A DNA stretch of 64,000 nucleotides from Calycina herbarum (lineage: Eukaryota > Ascomycota > Leotiomycetes > Helotiales > Pezizellaceae): NCBI GenBank assembly GCA_001414485.1, contig LLEY01000065.1, positions 248,001 through 312,000 on the forward strand. The letters run 5' to 3'. Positions 48,111 to 60,016 of this stretch are shown here, piece by piece. Both the position numbers and the translations under genes were made by a program. Each line of letters opens with the position of its first letter. Position 1 is the stretch's first letter. Below the pieces are notes generated by a model. It was not told where the DNA came from. It saw only the letters and a program-made list of their open reading frames with translations, and did not search any database.

Positions 48111-51100
48111 ATGTCGGCAACCTCTTCTACTCCGAGAACCGCTCTACTAAGGCCAGCTGCGGACCCCCTAGTTATACTAGTTACACCGGTTACTACTCTT
48201 CGAAAGGAAGTGAAACTTCCTCTTCTAAAGCCGTTCGATGGCTTGCCTAAGAAGCTAGCTAAATTCTTAATAAAAGCTTCCCTCTACTTAAGTTTTTATT
48301 ATACCTAGTTTCTAAGCGAAACTAACTAGGTTATATGGTTGTCTACCTATCTTAAAGGGGTAGCTTATAACTAGTTGGAACCGTACCTAGAGGATTACTA
48401 GATAAATAAAACAGCTGATAGAAAGGTCTCTCTTTAAATGTCTAAAAAAATAAGGGATTTGTTTAGAAATGTTTAAGGATTTAGAGAGGGAATTAATTAG
48501 GCTTTTAAGGATGTTAATATAAAGAAGAAGGTAGTTAGAGCTTTGTATATACTTAGGTAGAAGGGGTCAGCTGCTAAGTACGCCTTATAATTTTAATAGT
48601 ACTTTATACGAATAGGATAGAACGATAAAGTATTATATGAACAATTCTATTATAGACTTAAGGATAATATAAAGGATAAAATCGTATAAAAGGATTTTCT
48701 AGATATATTAAATAAATTAATAAATAACATAATTAAGATCGATAACTATATTTATAAAAGAAATCTAGAGAAGAAAGGAAGTTATAGTTATTAATATAGA
48801 AAGAGTAGACGAAAAGATTATAGAGATCCTATAGAAATCGATACTACTTGGAAATCATAGGTTCTAGGAAAGGAATCTAAGAAAGAAAACTCTTAGAAGA
48901 GAGGATTGTCTTAGAAAGAGCGAAATCGTCGACGTAAGTAGAACTTATATTATAACTATGGTCTTCCTAGCTATAGAGTAAATGAGTATAGTAAGAAGAA
49001 AGACTCTAAAGAGAAATAAGCTAATACTACTATCTAAAAAGAAGTAGCTTTACTAGAAAAAATCAAACTTATAGACGAAGAACTTAAGGCTAGAGGTTAT
49101 AGCATGTAAATTGAAATAGACGTTGTAGACATAACGGTAGGCGCTGTATACTTGTAGCTAAACGAAGGAATTAAGTTATAAGTTAGTAAGGTATAGGATA
49201 CTAATAATAATAGGGATCTATTACTTAAAGAATATTATAATATATAATCGGAAATGGATTACGAATTACCTCTTTAGGTAGAATATAAATTATTATTATT
49301 AATAAGTTTGTTAGAATCGTTGGAATCGATATCTAACTCGTTAGAAGTAGATCTAGGAATATATGAGCCTAAATAAGGTAAGATATAGGTATTTATTAGA
49401 ACTTTTAAAAGAGGGAATAGATAAGTATATATAGAAAACTAGAAACCTGATTTCTAGAGCTTATATTCTACTTAAGAAATCAACTCTACTATTTTAACTA
49501 CCTATAAAATAGTTTAAAATAAATGGGATAGAATAACTTTAGTAAGCCTTATTACTGAAAGGGAAACTATTAAATTTAAAAAACCTGGACTAGAATAAGT
49601 AGTATCTAGTAAACTATCTAGTATGCCTAAGATAGGAGATATTTAGATAGTCGTAGATTTATAGAAAAAAACTAGTGAATAGTAATAGTAGAGTTCTAAC
49701 GACTTTATAGGACGCTCTAAACCTAGTTTTTTAGGTATACTATCTGATAGTAGGGAAGCTATACTAGAAATAGGAAGCTAGTATGCTATGGTTGCTTTAG
49801 TTAGAAAAGTTGGAGTAATATTTTAGGAATTATAAAGTAGGAAGTTATTTAGTATAATCTTCTAGGAGATAAACGAATACGATATAGACTAGGAAACGGA
49901 GTTAGTATAGAGAGAGCTCTACTAACTAATAATTAGAGAATTAAACGCTATCTCTGGAGAAAATCAACTTATAGTAATAGTGAAGATAAGAGGAAAGGAA
50001 CTCTAAGTCTTAATTAATTTAGGAGTAATAGGCAATTTTCTTTCCTTAGTAGCTTAGAAGAAGCTGAATATCTCGATTAAAGGTATAAAGCTATACTGCT
50101 TAGGAGTGGTTAATGGAATAGACGTTATATACTAGGATAGAATTATCGATTAGTAAACTATTTTAATAAGTATTACTATTGAAGGATACTGCTTAGACAT
50201 ATAATTCGATATTGTTAAAATAGGAAGTAAGGAAGCGATACTAGGTATGCTATAGATTAGGGAACATAATTTGGATATTGATTAGAAGGCTCGAATAATA
50301 ACCTTTAGTTGATGTAATTGTGTAGGTTTGTAATTGTAACTATAAGGCTAGAACGAGGTTAGCGCTACCTCTTCTAAGACGCTAGGACACCTAGCCCAGG
50401 GTCCTCTACAGGTTAGTAGGACAGCTGATAACGAAATACCTGTGTAGTATAGAGAATTTGAGGCTTTGTTTAAAAACCTGGAAGACTTGTAAGCCTTGTT
50501 AAAACATTGCTTATAGGATTATGAGATTAAATTAAAAGAGGGTTATTATCTCTTGAAGTAGAAGCTTCGGTTGTATAACTGGAAAAGTCTATAGAGAATA
50601 GAAAGTTATATAAAGGAAGGTATTAAGAAGGGATATATTAGAAAATCTAAGTTACTAATTACCTTAAATATACTTATTGTTAAAAAGAAAGACGATCTAG
50701 ATAGAAGAGTATATATTAATTACTAAGAAGTAAATTATACTACGGTTAAGGACGCTTATCTACTACTACCTAGCTAATACTTATAGGACAAGTTAGGCAA
50801 GGTAGTACGATTTACGAAATTAGATTAACGAAACGCCTATAGACTTATATAAATAAAAGTCGGGGATAAATAGAAGATAGTATTTACCTTACTATTAGGC
50901 CTTTATAAATATATAGTTATGCCTTTTAGACTTTATAATATACTAGCTATATGTTAAAGATAAAATAATAATATTTTAGGAGATCTTCTAGGGGTAATAG
51001 TAATTTATTACCTAGATAATATTCTAATCTTCTTAGAAAAAGAAGAGAAATATAAGGGATATGTTAAAGAAGTTTTATAACGACTTATAAAAGTAAACTC

Positions 51101-53290
51101 TTAGTTGAAACTCTTGAAATGCGAGTTTAGAGTAACTTAGACTCTTTTCCTAGAATAGGTATTTAGTCTAGGAAAAATAAAGATAGATCTAGTAAAGATC
51201 TAAGACGTCTTAAACTAGAAGTTACTAGAAAATGTAAAAGACGTATAGTCCTTCCTTAGATTTGTAAACTTTTGCTGTCTATTTATTTAAGACTATGTAA
51301 AGATTACTAAACTAATGTTAAGACTAGTTAAGAAAGCTATTAAGTTTATATAGAATAAATAGGCAGAGGACGCTTTTTAGAAAATCAAAGCAAAGTTTAT
51401 AAAGGAACCTATTCTATATGATTTTAATATAGAAAAGCCTAGTACGATTAAAATAGATACCTTAGACATAGTAGTAGGAGTAGTTTACCTATAGCTAAAT
51501 AATAAAGGAAAACTTATACCTATTATATATTATTCTAAAATATTTAACCTAGTATAATAAAACTATAGTATTTTTAATAAAGAATTACTTACTATAGTAT
51601 TAGCTTTAGAATACTAGAGGATTTATTTATAGCTAGTAAAACACCTAGTTATAGTTTTATCCGACTATAAGAACCTTAAGACGTTTATAACAACTAAGAA
51701 ACTTATAATAAGATAATTAGCTAGATGGTTAGAGATATTAGAAGGATTTAACATTATTATTCGATATGTAAAAGGAACGTTAAATACTTAAGCTAATACT
51801 CTTAGTTAAAAACCCGGATATAAGGGGAATAAAGAGTATAAAAAGATTACGATCTTAAAAACTCTTAAGAATAGAGACTTAGTACCTACTATATATAAGA
51901 TAGTAGTAATAAATAACATATAAATAAATAAAATTTAGAATATATATAAAGGTTATAACTAGTATATAAAAGGGAAACTATAGGTTCCTAGTTCGTATAT
52001 AAAAGAATTTATATAAGAATACTATACTATACCCGCTTACGGTTACTAAGGAATTCGTAGAACCCTCTAGAGGATAAGATAACACTACTATATTAATCAG
52101 TTATCTACGATAGTTAAAGAAGTAATAGTAGAATGTAATACCTATACTAGGAACAAGGCTTCCTACTATACTCCTTATAGACAGATAAACACTACTCTAA
52201 TACTATAGATACCTTAGAAATTAATATCTATAGATTTTATTATTAAACTACTAAAATCCAAAGACCTAATAACAAGAGTTAAATATAATACGATCCTAGT
52301 TATTATAGAACGACTTATAAAGTATATAATTCTTATAGTATATATAGAGTTAAGTATAGCTAAGGAATTAGTATTTACATTCCTTAGAGAAGTAGTCTTA
52401 AGACATAGACTACCTAAAGAAATACTCTCAGATAGAGATAAACTCTTCACCTCTAAATTTTAGATCGCTCTTATAAAACGATTAGGTACGAAAAGAAAGC
52501 TTTTAACAGCTTTTCATCTATAAACAAATAGAGGAAACGAACAAATAAATCAAGTAGTTAAAACATACCTTTATTATTATATAAACTACTAGTAAAACAA
52601 CTAGGTAGAACTACTGCCTTTAACATAGTTTACCTATAATAGTTTAATAACAGAAACAATACTTATTACACTATTCTACGCTAACTTTAGATATAAATTA
52701 TTAGTATATTAGGAACCACTATCTACGACTATTAATAACCAACTTACTCGTGTTTATGTCTTAAAAATTAAGAATCTATATAAGGAACTTACAGAGGACC
52801 TGTAATTTATAGTAGAAAGAAATACACACTACTACAACAAACGACGTAGTTAAGAGCTAACGCTAAAAGAGGGGGATAAAGTCTACTTAGTATAAAAGAA
52901 CATTAACATAAAAAGACTAAGTAATAAACTAGATTATAAAAAACTTAGACTATTCAAAATCAAACACGTTAAAGGACCTTTAAACTATAAATTAGTACTA
53001 CTAAGGATAATAAACATCCACCTAGTATTCTATATATCCTTACTCGAACTAGCACTACTAAGAGCACCACTAGCTCTACTCATAGAAATTCAACTAGTAA
53101 ACCTAAATACCGAATACGAAGTTAAGAGGATTCTTAACTATAAACTTATTAGAGGACAAGTTAAGTATTTAATTAAGTAGTTAGATTACCTATACTTAGA
53201 AAACACTTAGGAGCTAAAAAGCAACCTTAACCGTTGCTTAACAGAACTTTAAGAGTTCTACTAACAAAACCTAAGTTTACCTACATCTCG
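48111..53290 (+). pseudogene. gag-pol relic of chromovirus copy III
   Basis: Order on the plus strand: Gag, CCHC knuckle, protease, RT, RNase H, integrase, chromodomain, the standard Ty3/gypsy chromovirus order. Only the first 65 codons are open; beyond that TAG and TAA replace likely CAG and CAA codons every few residues. The RT box YLDN has Asn where the second catalytic Asp is expected, a G-to-A change consistent with RIP. Confidence 0.85.
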
Positions 53291-53922
53291 TAGTCTAAAG
53301 GAAAGGCTTTAAAGAAGGCTAGGTCGAGACCTATCTCAGATTAGAAAACGATAGGAATAGGCAGGGCCGCTAAGTAAGCAACCTCTACCTCTCGCTATTC
53401 TTTTTCCTTTCTCTCTTTCTCCTCTTTCTCTTTCTTTTCTACCTCCTTAGTAGCGTTAAGTTTATTAAGAAAACGAAGACCTCGATAAGATATTTCACAC
53501 TACCTTTCTTTTAGAAAGGCCTTCTACTTTCGTAACCGTAGAATCCTTACCATCGCCTCCTCCTCCTCTCTCTCCAGCTTCTCCTCTTGTTTTTCAATAA
53601 AGGCCCAGTTACTAGTGTAGGGAACGTTTTTCTTCTAAGTATTATTAGTACTGTCGTATTTTAGCTTTAACTAAACGTATTCAGAATATTAAGAAGATTA
53701 GAAGGAATCTATAAAACATCTATACTTTTAAGAAGCGTAGTAAGAGTATAGTAATATTTTATTATAAACTATTTTAATACTTTTTATAAGAAGTATACAT
53801 TCTTCTTTCTTCTTCTATATAGGGTAGGACATAATAGAAAGGAAAGGATGCTACTAGCACCTTAACCGAGTTCCTTAGCTTATACTTAAGTATAAGGACA
53901 CGCTAGGCTAAGAAGGGGATAG

Positions 53923-54368
53923 TATTACAAATCACGTTATACGTAGTAAGTAGTCTAGACGGCGCTCTAACAGGATAAGGCACGATATCTAGGAAATGGA
54001 AGGTAGTATAAGAGGGAATTAGTAATATAAAGGCATTTAGGTATTCTAAGATCTTACTATTAGATAACTGTTAAAGGTTATATAATAGATCCTATTAGAT
54101 CCCTTAGAGGATCTAAAGGGATCTAGGGATCTAGGCTTATATAGGGATCTAGGTGGTATAAGGGGTTCTATATATACTAGCACGTCTACTACCTAGATAG
54201 GAGCTTTATACTTAACTTTAGTTATTAATCTTATTATCTTATTTAACATCTTTAATATAAGTAACGAGTTCACTTCTAAGTAAACAACCTAGTACATTCA
54301 TACTTCTTACTGTATACCAACCTTCGAGACTTAGTCATCTTTGTTTAGTTCGTTTGAGTTTCGTTATA
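53923..54368 (+). repeat. right LTR of chromovirus copy III
   Basis: 446 bases, starting TATTACAAAT where the left LTR has TGTTACGAAT. Differences are nearly all transitions. Confidence 0.92.
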
Positions 54369-54640
54369 GCTACGTCAGCTCCTAGTAAGAGGCTCTTTAG
54401 TTAAGCTGCTTTAATTATTTCAAAGTAATGTAATAGACTCTCTTAAGAGACCTTTAAGGCTATTACTAGCTTAAAGAGCTAGGGCTTCTATATAGAGGAA
54501 GAGACAGAGGAAGAGAAGAAGGAAAGATTAAAGAAGAAGGAAGAGAAGAAGAAGAATAGAAAGAAAGTACCTAAGTTTAAGAATAACTACTTTATTATTA
54601 ATTAGTATATATATCTAATTATAGTATAATTAATTAAAAC
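54369..54640 (+). mobile_element. hAT transposon relic, 3' part (dimerisation domain)
   Basis: Continues the frame interrupted at 47630: after the repeated GCTAC the codons read SAPSKRLFS, then ALIISK, NRLS, ETFKAITSLKS and GFYIEEETEEEKK. This matches the hAT C-terminal dimerisation motif (consensus of the type PATSAPSERxFS...R..L.pe..e.L..L..). TAA and TAG interrupt at likely CAA/CAG or TGG codons. A purine-rich acidic/basic tail follows, and then AT-rich repeats. Confidence 0.85.
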
Positions 54641-54740
54641 CTATTAATCTAATCTAATCATAGAACCTATTAATTATAATCTAATCTAATCTAATTACTA
54701 TTAATTAATTAATAATCGATTAATTAATTAATTTATTCTT
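54640..54740. repeat. simple AT-rich TTAATTAA/CTAATCTAAT tract
   Basis: Short tandem words (CTAATCTAATC and TTAATTAATTAAT) separate the hAT tail from the truncated chromovirus copy IV. The tract probably marks a deletion junction. Confidence 0.6.
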
Positions 54741-55617
54741 ATACTATTTCTATCTTTATTCTTATTTTTAAAGAAATCTTCTAAATATAGCTAAGCCTAT
54801 TCTAATACTAATCCTCTTAAATAAGAGATAGTAAAGATAGTTTATAAATTATAATTATCTTTGAATTTATTAGAATTAAAGTTAAAGTAGATATCTATTT
54901 AAAGAAGAAACGAGTTAAGTTTCTTTTACTTTCTATAATACGTGTCTAATATCTTAACTTTAATAGATTTAAGTGCTTTAACCTTATAAGACTTAGAGAC
55001 GTCTAGTATACTAATATTATCGTCGTTTTAAACTAACTATATACTAGTAGGTGTTCTTCTAGTAGTATTTCTAGATGTTCCTATAACGTTAGCTCGACTA
55101 GTGTTTAGGCTAGCTACGGTAGAGGTTGCTAGAGCTATAGCGACTAAACTTCTAAGCAGGTACTTAAAGTATAACGAAACTTTATACGAACTAAACAAAG
55201 GTAACTAAGTCTTAAAGATTAGTATATAGGTAAGAAGTATAGATACGCTAGGTTGTTTACTTAGAAGTGAACTCGTTACTTATATTAAAGATATTAAATA
55301 AGATAATAAGATTAATAACTAAAGTTAAGTACGAAGCTCCTATCTAATAGCAGACGTGCTAGTCTTATATAGAACCCTTCGTACTATCTAGATCCCTATA
55401 TAGGTATAGATCCCTAGATCTCTATAGATCCTCTATAGAATCTAATAGAATCTATTACGTAACTTCTAACGGTTATCTAATAGTGAGATTCTAGAATACC
55501 TAAATATCTTCGTATTACTAATTCCCTTCTGTATTACCTTCTATTTCCTAGATATCGTATCTTATTCTATTAGAGCGCTATTTAGACTACTTACTACGTA
55601 TAACGTGATTTGTAACA
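54741..55617 (-). mobile_element. Ty3/gypsy chromovirus copy IV, 5' fragment (LTR plus start of gag)
   Basis: The minus-strand LTR at 55170-55617 (448 bases; plus-strand ends TATAACGAAAC...TTTGTAACA) is followed by Gag sequence homologous to 45590-46020 of copy II. Similarity ends at about 54740. Its LTR centre (about 55378-55450) has the GATCC/AGATC words of the copy III type. It is inserted in relic E at the CGTCT boundary (55618). Confidence 0.82.
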
Positions 55618-55754
55618 CGTCTTTAGCTTAAGATTAAGTATAGAAATTACACTTTCTAGGTTAAATAGAAGAAGCCTAGCCTCTTAGAACCCTCCTTAGA
55701 TATTACTTTCTATTATTATAATATTAAATATAGTATAGAAGATAGAAAAGAAAT

Positions 55755-56065
55755 TATAATAGTATAAAACGAATACTACTATAAAAGAGGTATATAGAAG
55801 TACGTTTGATAGAATAACATATCTGAATACTAGGCTCTAATACAAAGGAAAAGACTAAATTAGTCTTTTCTTAAGAGAGAGTAAGAGTATCTATATATAA
55901 GAGAGCTAGATAATAACAAAAGTCTATACTAATCTAGCTCTAATAATTCCGAAACTAAACCTATATCGTAATTCTATTCTATAACTATCTATACTATACT
56001 ATACTCGGTATATATTCTTAGCTATTTCGATAGCTTAGTAATTCTATTAATAGCTAGCTATTATA
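55755..56065. repeat. left LTR of the short LTR element
   Basis: 311 bases. It contains the hairpin-like word GACTAAATTAGTC, shared with the right LTR; copies differ mainly by transitions. Confidence 0.88.
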
Positions 56066-58138
56066 TTCCTCTCTCTTGAAAAAGACTCGTTCTCGAGTAT
56101 TTATATTATTAGAGTAGTATTATTAGTAGTGTCTATAGGCGGTAGTATTAGTAGTAGAAGGATTATTATATAGAATACGGTTTATTAAGCGAGGTATTTA
56201 GCGAAAGGTAGAATACGAGTCGTAGCTGGCCTTATTCGTAGATGTTGTCTATATCGGGTGTTTTCTACTAAAGCAAAGTATTCGCTAAAAGAGTATATAG
56301 TCTAATCTCTTGATTATTCTATATATTAGAGAGGATTTAGATAGGAGTCGGAGACGGAAAAGTTAGAAGTCGATATCGTAGAAGATAGTAATAACTTAGC
56401 TAAGAGGTTACTTATTCTTATCTTTCGTTCTAATAGATAGCGTACTTCTTTGATTTATATCTAATTTAAATTAGACTTCTAGAATCTAGCTAGAAGGTAA
56501 AAGAAAGTAAGAACTTCTTAGTAAAGTAGAGAGTCGGAGAGGTATCAGCTAGTTAAATATTATTACCGATAATTATTATCTAAGATTAGGTTATTTAATA
56601 CCTCGTTTTCTCACCGATTTAGAGTACTTTATAAGAACTTGGTTTTATCTTCCCGTTAGTCTAGTAGAAAAGGATTCGCGTTCGAGTAGTAGAAGGTTCG
56701 GTATTATACTAGATAAGAATCAAAAGATAGTCTTTTTAACCGAAGTAGTTATATTAACTAGCTTAGTCGTATTAGCTATATATAACTTAGCGTTTCAGCG
56801 TCTTTTCTTATCTAGAGCTAGAAGATCTACTACTATTTTAACGAAGTTATAATTCTAACGTCTCTTAAGTATAGCAGCCGAGTTTCGTAGCTATAGAGTA
56901 ATCTTCTTCTATATATAGAAGAATCGTTCTAACTCTAGTATCTCTCTAAGTATAGCTATACTCGAAAAGTAACCTTTGAAGTTAGTAAACGTTTCTTTAC
57001 CTTTAGTATTATCTATCTACAAAGCTTAGAAAGCGTTCTATATATCCTCTATCTTATATCTAATTAAGAAATATAAATCTAAAAGTATAATTATATCTTA
57101 ATAATCGTAGAAAGTAATATAAATCGACTTAGACTCGTATCTAGGCTTAAGATAGTTCCTAGCGTAGCTAGTAGTTATTCTCTAGATAAGAGCCTTTCGA
57201 GTCGGTATAGTATTATAATAATCGACGTTTACTAGGAGTCTATCGCGTACCGATATCTTCTATTATTAGTAGATAGGTAAGATACTGTTATTTAAGAGTT
57301 TAATTCTTTCTATAATCTTACTTTTAATAGTTTAAAGTAGGAAGGGATTCGAGGTACCTTCTAAGACTAGGAGAGTAGTCTGCCGTCGAAGGAAGGTATT
57401 AGAGGTAGTAGTATCTCTTAAGCGAAAAGGGTCTCGTATAGTACTTAGAGACGAAAGAGGCTTAGGATCGATTTAGAGTAGATTCGTAGAGGTAAGTTAG
57501 AGTTCGCTTATTATCCTTTCTAACTATATAAACCGATCGTTGTTATTTTAAAGTTTTTCTTCTAAGCTTTATACTATACCTCGTATCTTATCTATATTAG
57601 AAAAGTCTCGGTTGTCTTTAGAGTTTTAAGTAGGTTACTTTCCTTTCCGAGACCTTTTGTTTTTAAGCGTACGAGTACGGTTCGTAGACCTTTTAGAGAG
57701 AGGTCTACTAGCTTCTCTAGTAGGTTACTTAACGCTATTAAACGGAGCTTTGGAATTCGATATATTATATATCGATTTAGAAAAGAGAGAGAGTTAAGAG
57801 GTAGATTCGAGAGCCTTCCGAGTAACTATATATCGTCGACTATCTATATCTTATATAGTAATCTCTATATAGAGAGGGTTATTAGGAGTCTTAGGAGTAC
57901 TTAGCGTAGTCTACTTCTATTAATATAGAAACCGCCTACGATTTTACTAGCTAACTATTTAGATACTAAACCCTAGTATTACTAGCTGTCTAGGTAGTCT
58001 CTAATTACCTAGCTATTTAAGGTTATTAATATACTAATCCGAATCTAAGCTGAATCGAATTCGAAGCAGGTATACTAGCGCGCTCGAGTAAGATATTATA
58101 ATAGGCCGTCCTCGGCGGAGTCGAATTTAGTCTTTTAA

Positions 58139-58449
58139 TATAATAGTACGAAATAGATACTATTATAAAAGAGGTATATAGAAGTACGTTCGATAGAATA
58201 ACATATCTAAATACTAGGCTCTAATACGAAGGAAAAGACTAAATTAGTCTTTTCTTAAGAGAGAGTAAGAGTATCTATATATAAGAGGGCTAGATAATAA
58301 TAAAAGTCTATACTAATCTAGCTCTAATAATTCCGAAACTAAACCTATACTATAATTTTATTCTATAACTATCTATACTATACTATACTCGGTACGTATT
58401 CTTAGCTGTTCCGATAACTTGGTAATTCTATTAATAGCTAGCTATTATA
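58139..58449. repeat. right LTR of the short LTR element
   Basis: The same 311-base length as the left LTR, followed directly by the repeated GAAAT and resumption of relic E. Confidence 0.88.
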
Positions 58450-59215
58450 GAAATTATTCTTAGTAATATAGATAATCTAAGCTTATATTATATCTTTAAT
58501 TTACTAACTATATACCTTTTTTAAAGAGCTAAAACAGCTAATATCGAGTAGCTAGAGTATATAAGAAGAATAAGTAAGTATATAAAGAGTAATAATATTA
58601 TTTTCCTTATAATATTTCTTAAACTCGTTAGAGTAGTAGCTTTTATAGCTGTTAAAGACTAATAGACGATAACTACTAATAGATTAAGACTTAGTATACT
58701 TCTTAAAATATTAAATCTAATCTATATCTTTCTTATTTATTATCTAACTATTTTTAGTAATAGTAATTACCTAGTTAGGTAGAAATCCACTGTTTTAGTA
58801 CTAAGAAGCGAGATAGTTTTTCGTAGTAATAATTATAAATAGTAGAATACTCTAGCCTTAGATATTAACCTCCTAGATTACTATAACCTATTCTTAATTA
58901 CTAGGCTATACTTTTTTTACTTTTATACGTTCTTTTAAGCTTATAATAACTATCGTAGTTAAGATAACACTTATTATAAACCCGGTCTTATTAAAGTTAT
59001 AGATATCTATATCGTAGATTCTATACTTTACTACTATACTTTATATAAGCTTAAACTAGCTACGAATAACTTCTAGGTCTTTGTACTTAGCTCTCTAGTA
59101 GTTGTATTTTCGTTAGAAGCGTATCTAGAGTTCTAGGCAGCGATTAACAAAGTTAGAAGCCTAACGCGTTTTAATATATAATATATTATATACTTTAAGA
59201 AGTTAATTTACTATA

Positions 59216-59653
59216 ACGTAGTATATTAGTATCTTACGTATATTAGTACTCTGCGTACTTGAAATCTTATTTAAAAAACGTCTATATATAACCGTGTACT
59301 TTATATATTTATTAATAAAAAAAATCTAAAATTAAAATTTTAGTTTTATTAATATAAGAGTATTCTTAATTTTTAGGTTTTAAATATTACTTATCTTATA
59401 TTAAAGTGTTATTTAGAAAAGGAAAAATAGATAATAATTACAGAGGTATTTTTAAGCGAATTATTAATTAAAACTAGTAAAGAATTAAAATTAATATTAT
59501 TATAATATTAAACTCTTATTTCCTTAGTAAAATTTCAATTTTAGATTTTTTTATAAATAAATATATAAAGTCCACGGTTGTACACAGACGTTTTTTATAT
59601 GAGATTTCAAGTGCGTAGAGTACTGATATACGCAGAGTACTAATATACTACGT
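59216..59653. mobile_element. MITE 2 nested in relic E
   Basis: 438 bp, TA-flanked (59214-59215, 59654-59655). Inverted arms of at least 80 bases begin ACGTAGTATATTAGTA and carry two tandem TAGTACTCTGCGTA-like units, then AAAAAACGTCTRTRTA. It is non-coding. The core shares AGGTATTTTTAAGCGAAT and flanking AT-rich inverted words with MITE 1 although the termini differ. Confidence 0.88.
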
Positions 59654-60016
59654 TATTCTTAACTATAGATATTTATAGAGAAAATCCTTTTATAGCTAGA
59701 TTAAGAATATATTAAATAAGTACTAATTCCTCTAGCTTAGTTATTTTCTGTGAATTAGCTAGAATATCGTATTATAAAGGTATACTAAGTAAACGTTAAC
59801 CTAGCTTCTAGTAATCTATAGAATAGGTTCTCGTAGTAGCTTAAGCACGTAAATTTAGGTCTTTTTATATAGCTTAGATAGCTAAGACTAACTAGCTTTT
59901 GTTATTTTTCTAAGACATCGTTCGTTATAGAGAAATTTAATATTTAGTAGAGGTGTAGTAGAGGCGCGGGGTTTTGGCTGGTTCGCTTGTTTAGCCGGTT
60001 CGCTATATATATACGT

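Larger units (their letters stand above)
47631..54368 (+). mobile_element. Ty3/gypsy chromovirus copy III, structurally complete
   Basis: 6738 bp with 446-bp LTRs (47631-48076, 53923-54368) and a perfect target duplication GCTAC (47626-47630, 54369-54373). Gag begins at 48111 (MSATSSTPRT...; open for 65 codons) with an LKPFDGLPKKLAKFL region. A knuckle relic YYNYGLPSYRVNEY lies near 48947. Protease-like sequence lies near 50010-50060 and RT with YYLDNILIFL near 51010-51045. RNase H is near 51470-51700 and integrase near 52220-52460. A chromodomain contains RGQVKYLIK (about 53120-53215). A purine-rich AAGAAGGGGATAG precedes the right LTR. It is less mutated than copies I and II but not coding-competent. 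Confidence 0.93.
55755..58449. mobile_element. short LTR element, possibly non-autonomous, nested in relic E
   Basis: 2695 bp with 311-bp LTRs (55755-56065 and 58139-58449) and a perfect target duplication GAAAT (55750-55754, 58450-58454). LTR ends are TATAATAGTA...GCTATTATA, consistent with RIP-altered TG...CA. The 2.07-kb interior is too short for a full gag-pol, and I recognise no RT, integrase or protease in either strand. Moderately open stretches exist (for example near 57600-57790) but strand and product are undecided. Confidence 0.82.
55618..60016 (-). mobile_element. Fot1/pogo-like relic E, left-truncated and twice interrupted
   Basis: The reverse complement matches relic B (26101 to about 27357) in three pieces: 55618-55754, 58455-59215 and 59654-60016. 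The right terminus is ACGTATATATATAGCGAACC read on the minus strand, ending at 60016 and followed by TA. An LTR element (55755-58449) and MITE 2 (59216-59653) split it. The transposase C-terminus and left terminal repeat are missing beyond the copy IV insertion at 55617. Confidence 0.85.

Noticed and set aside
52214..52450. 78-codon minus-strand frame
   Set aside because: Antisense to the integrase relic of chromovirus copy III, which accounts for its unusual openness.
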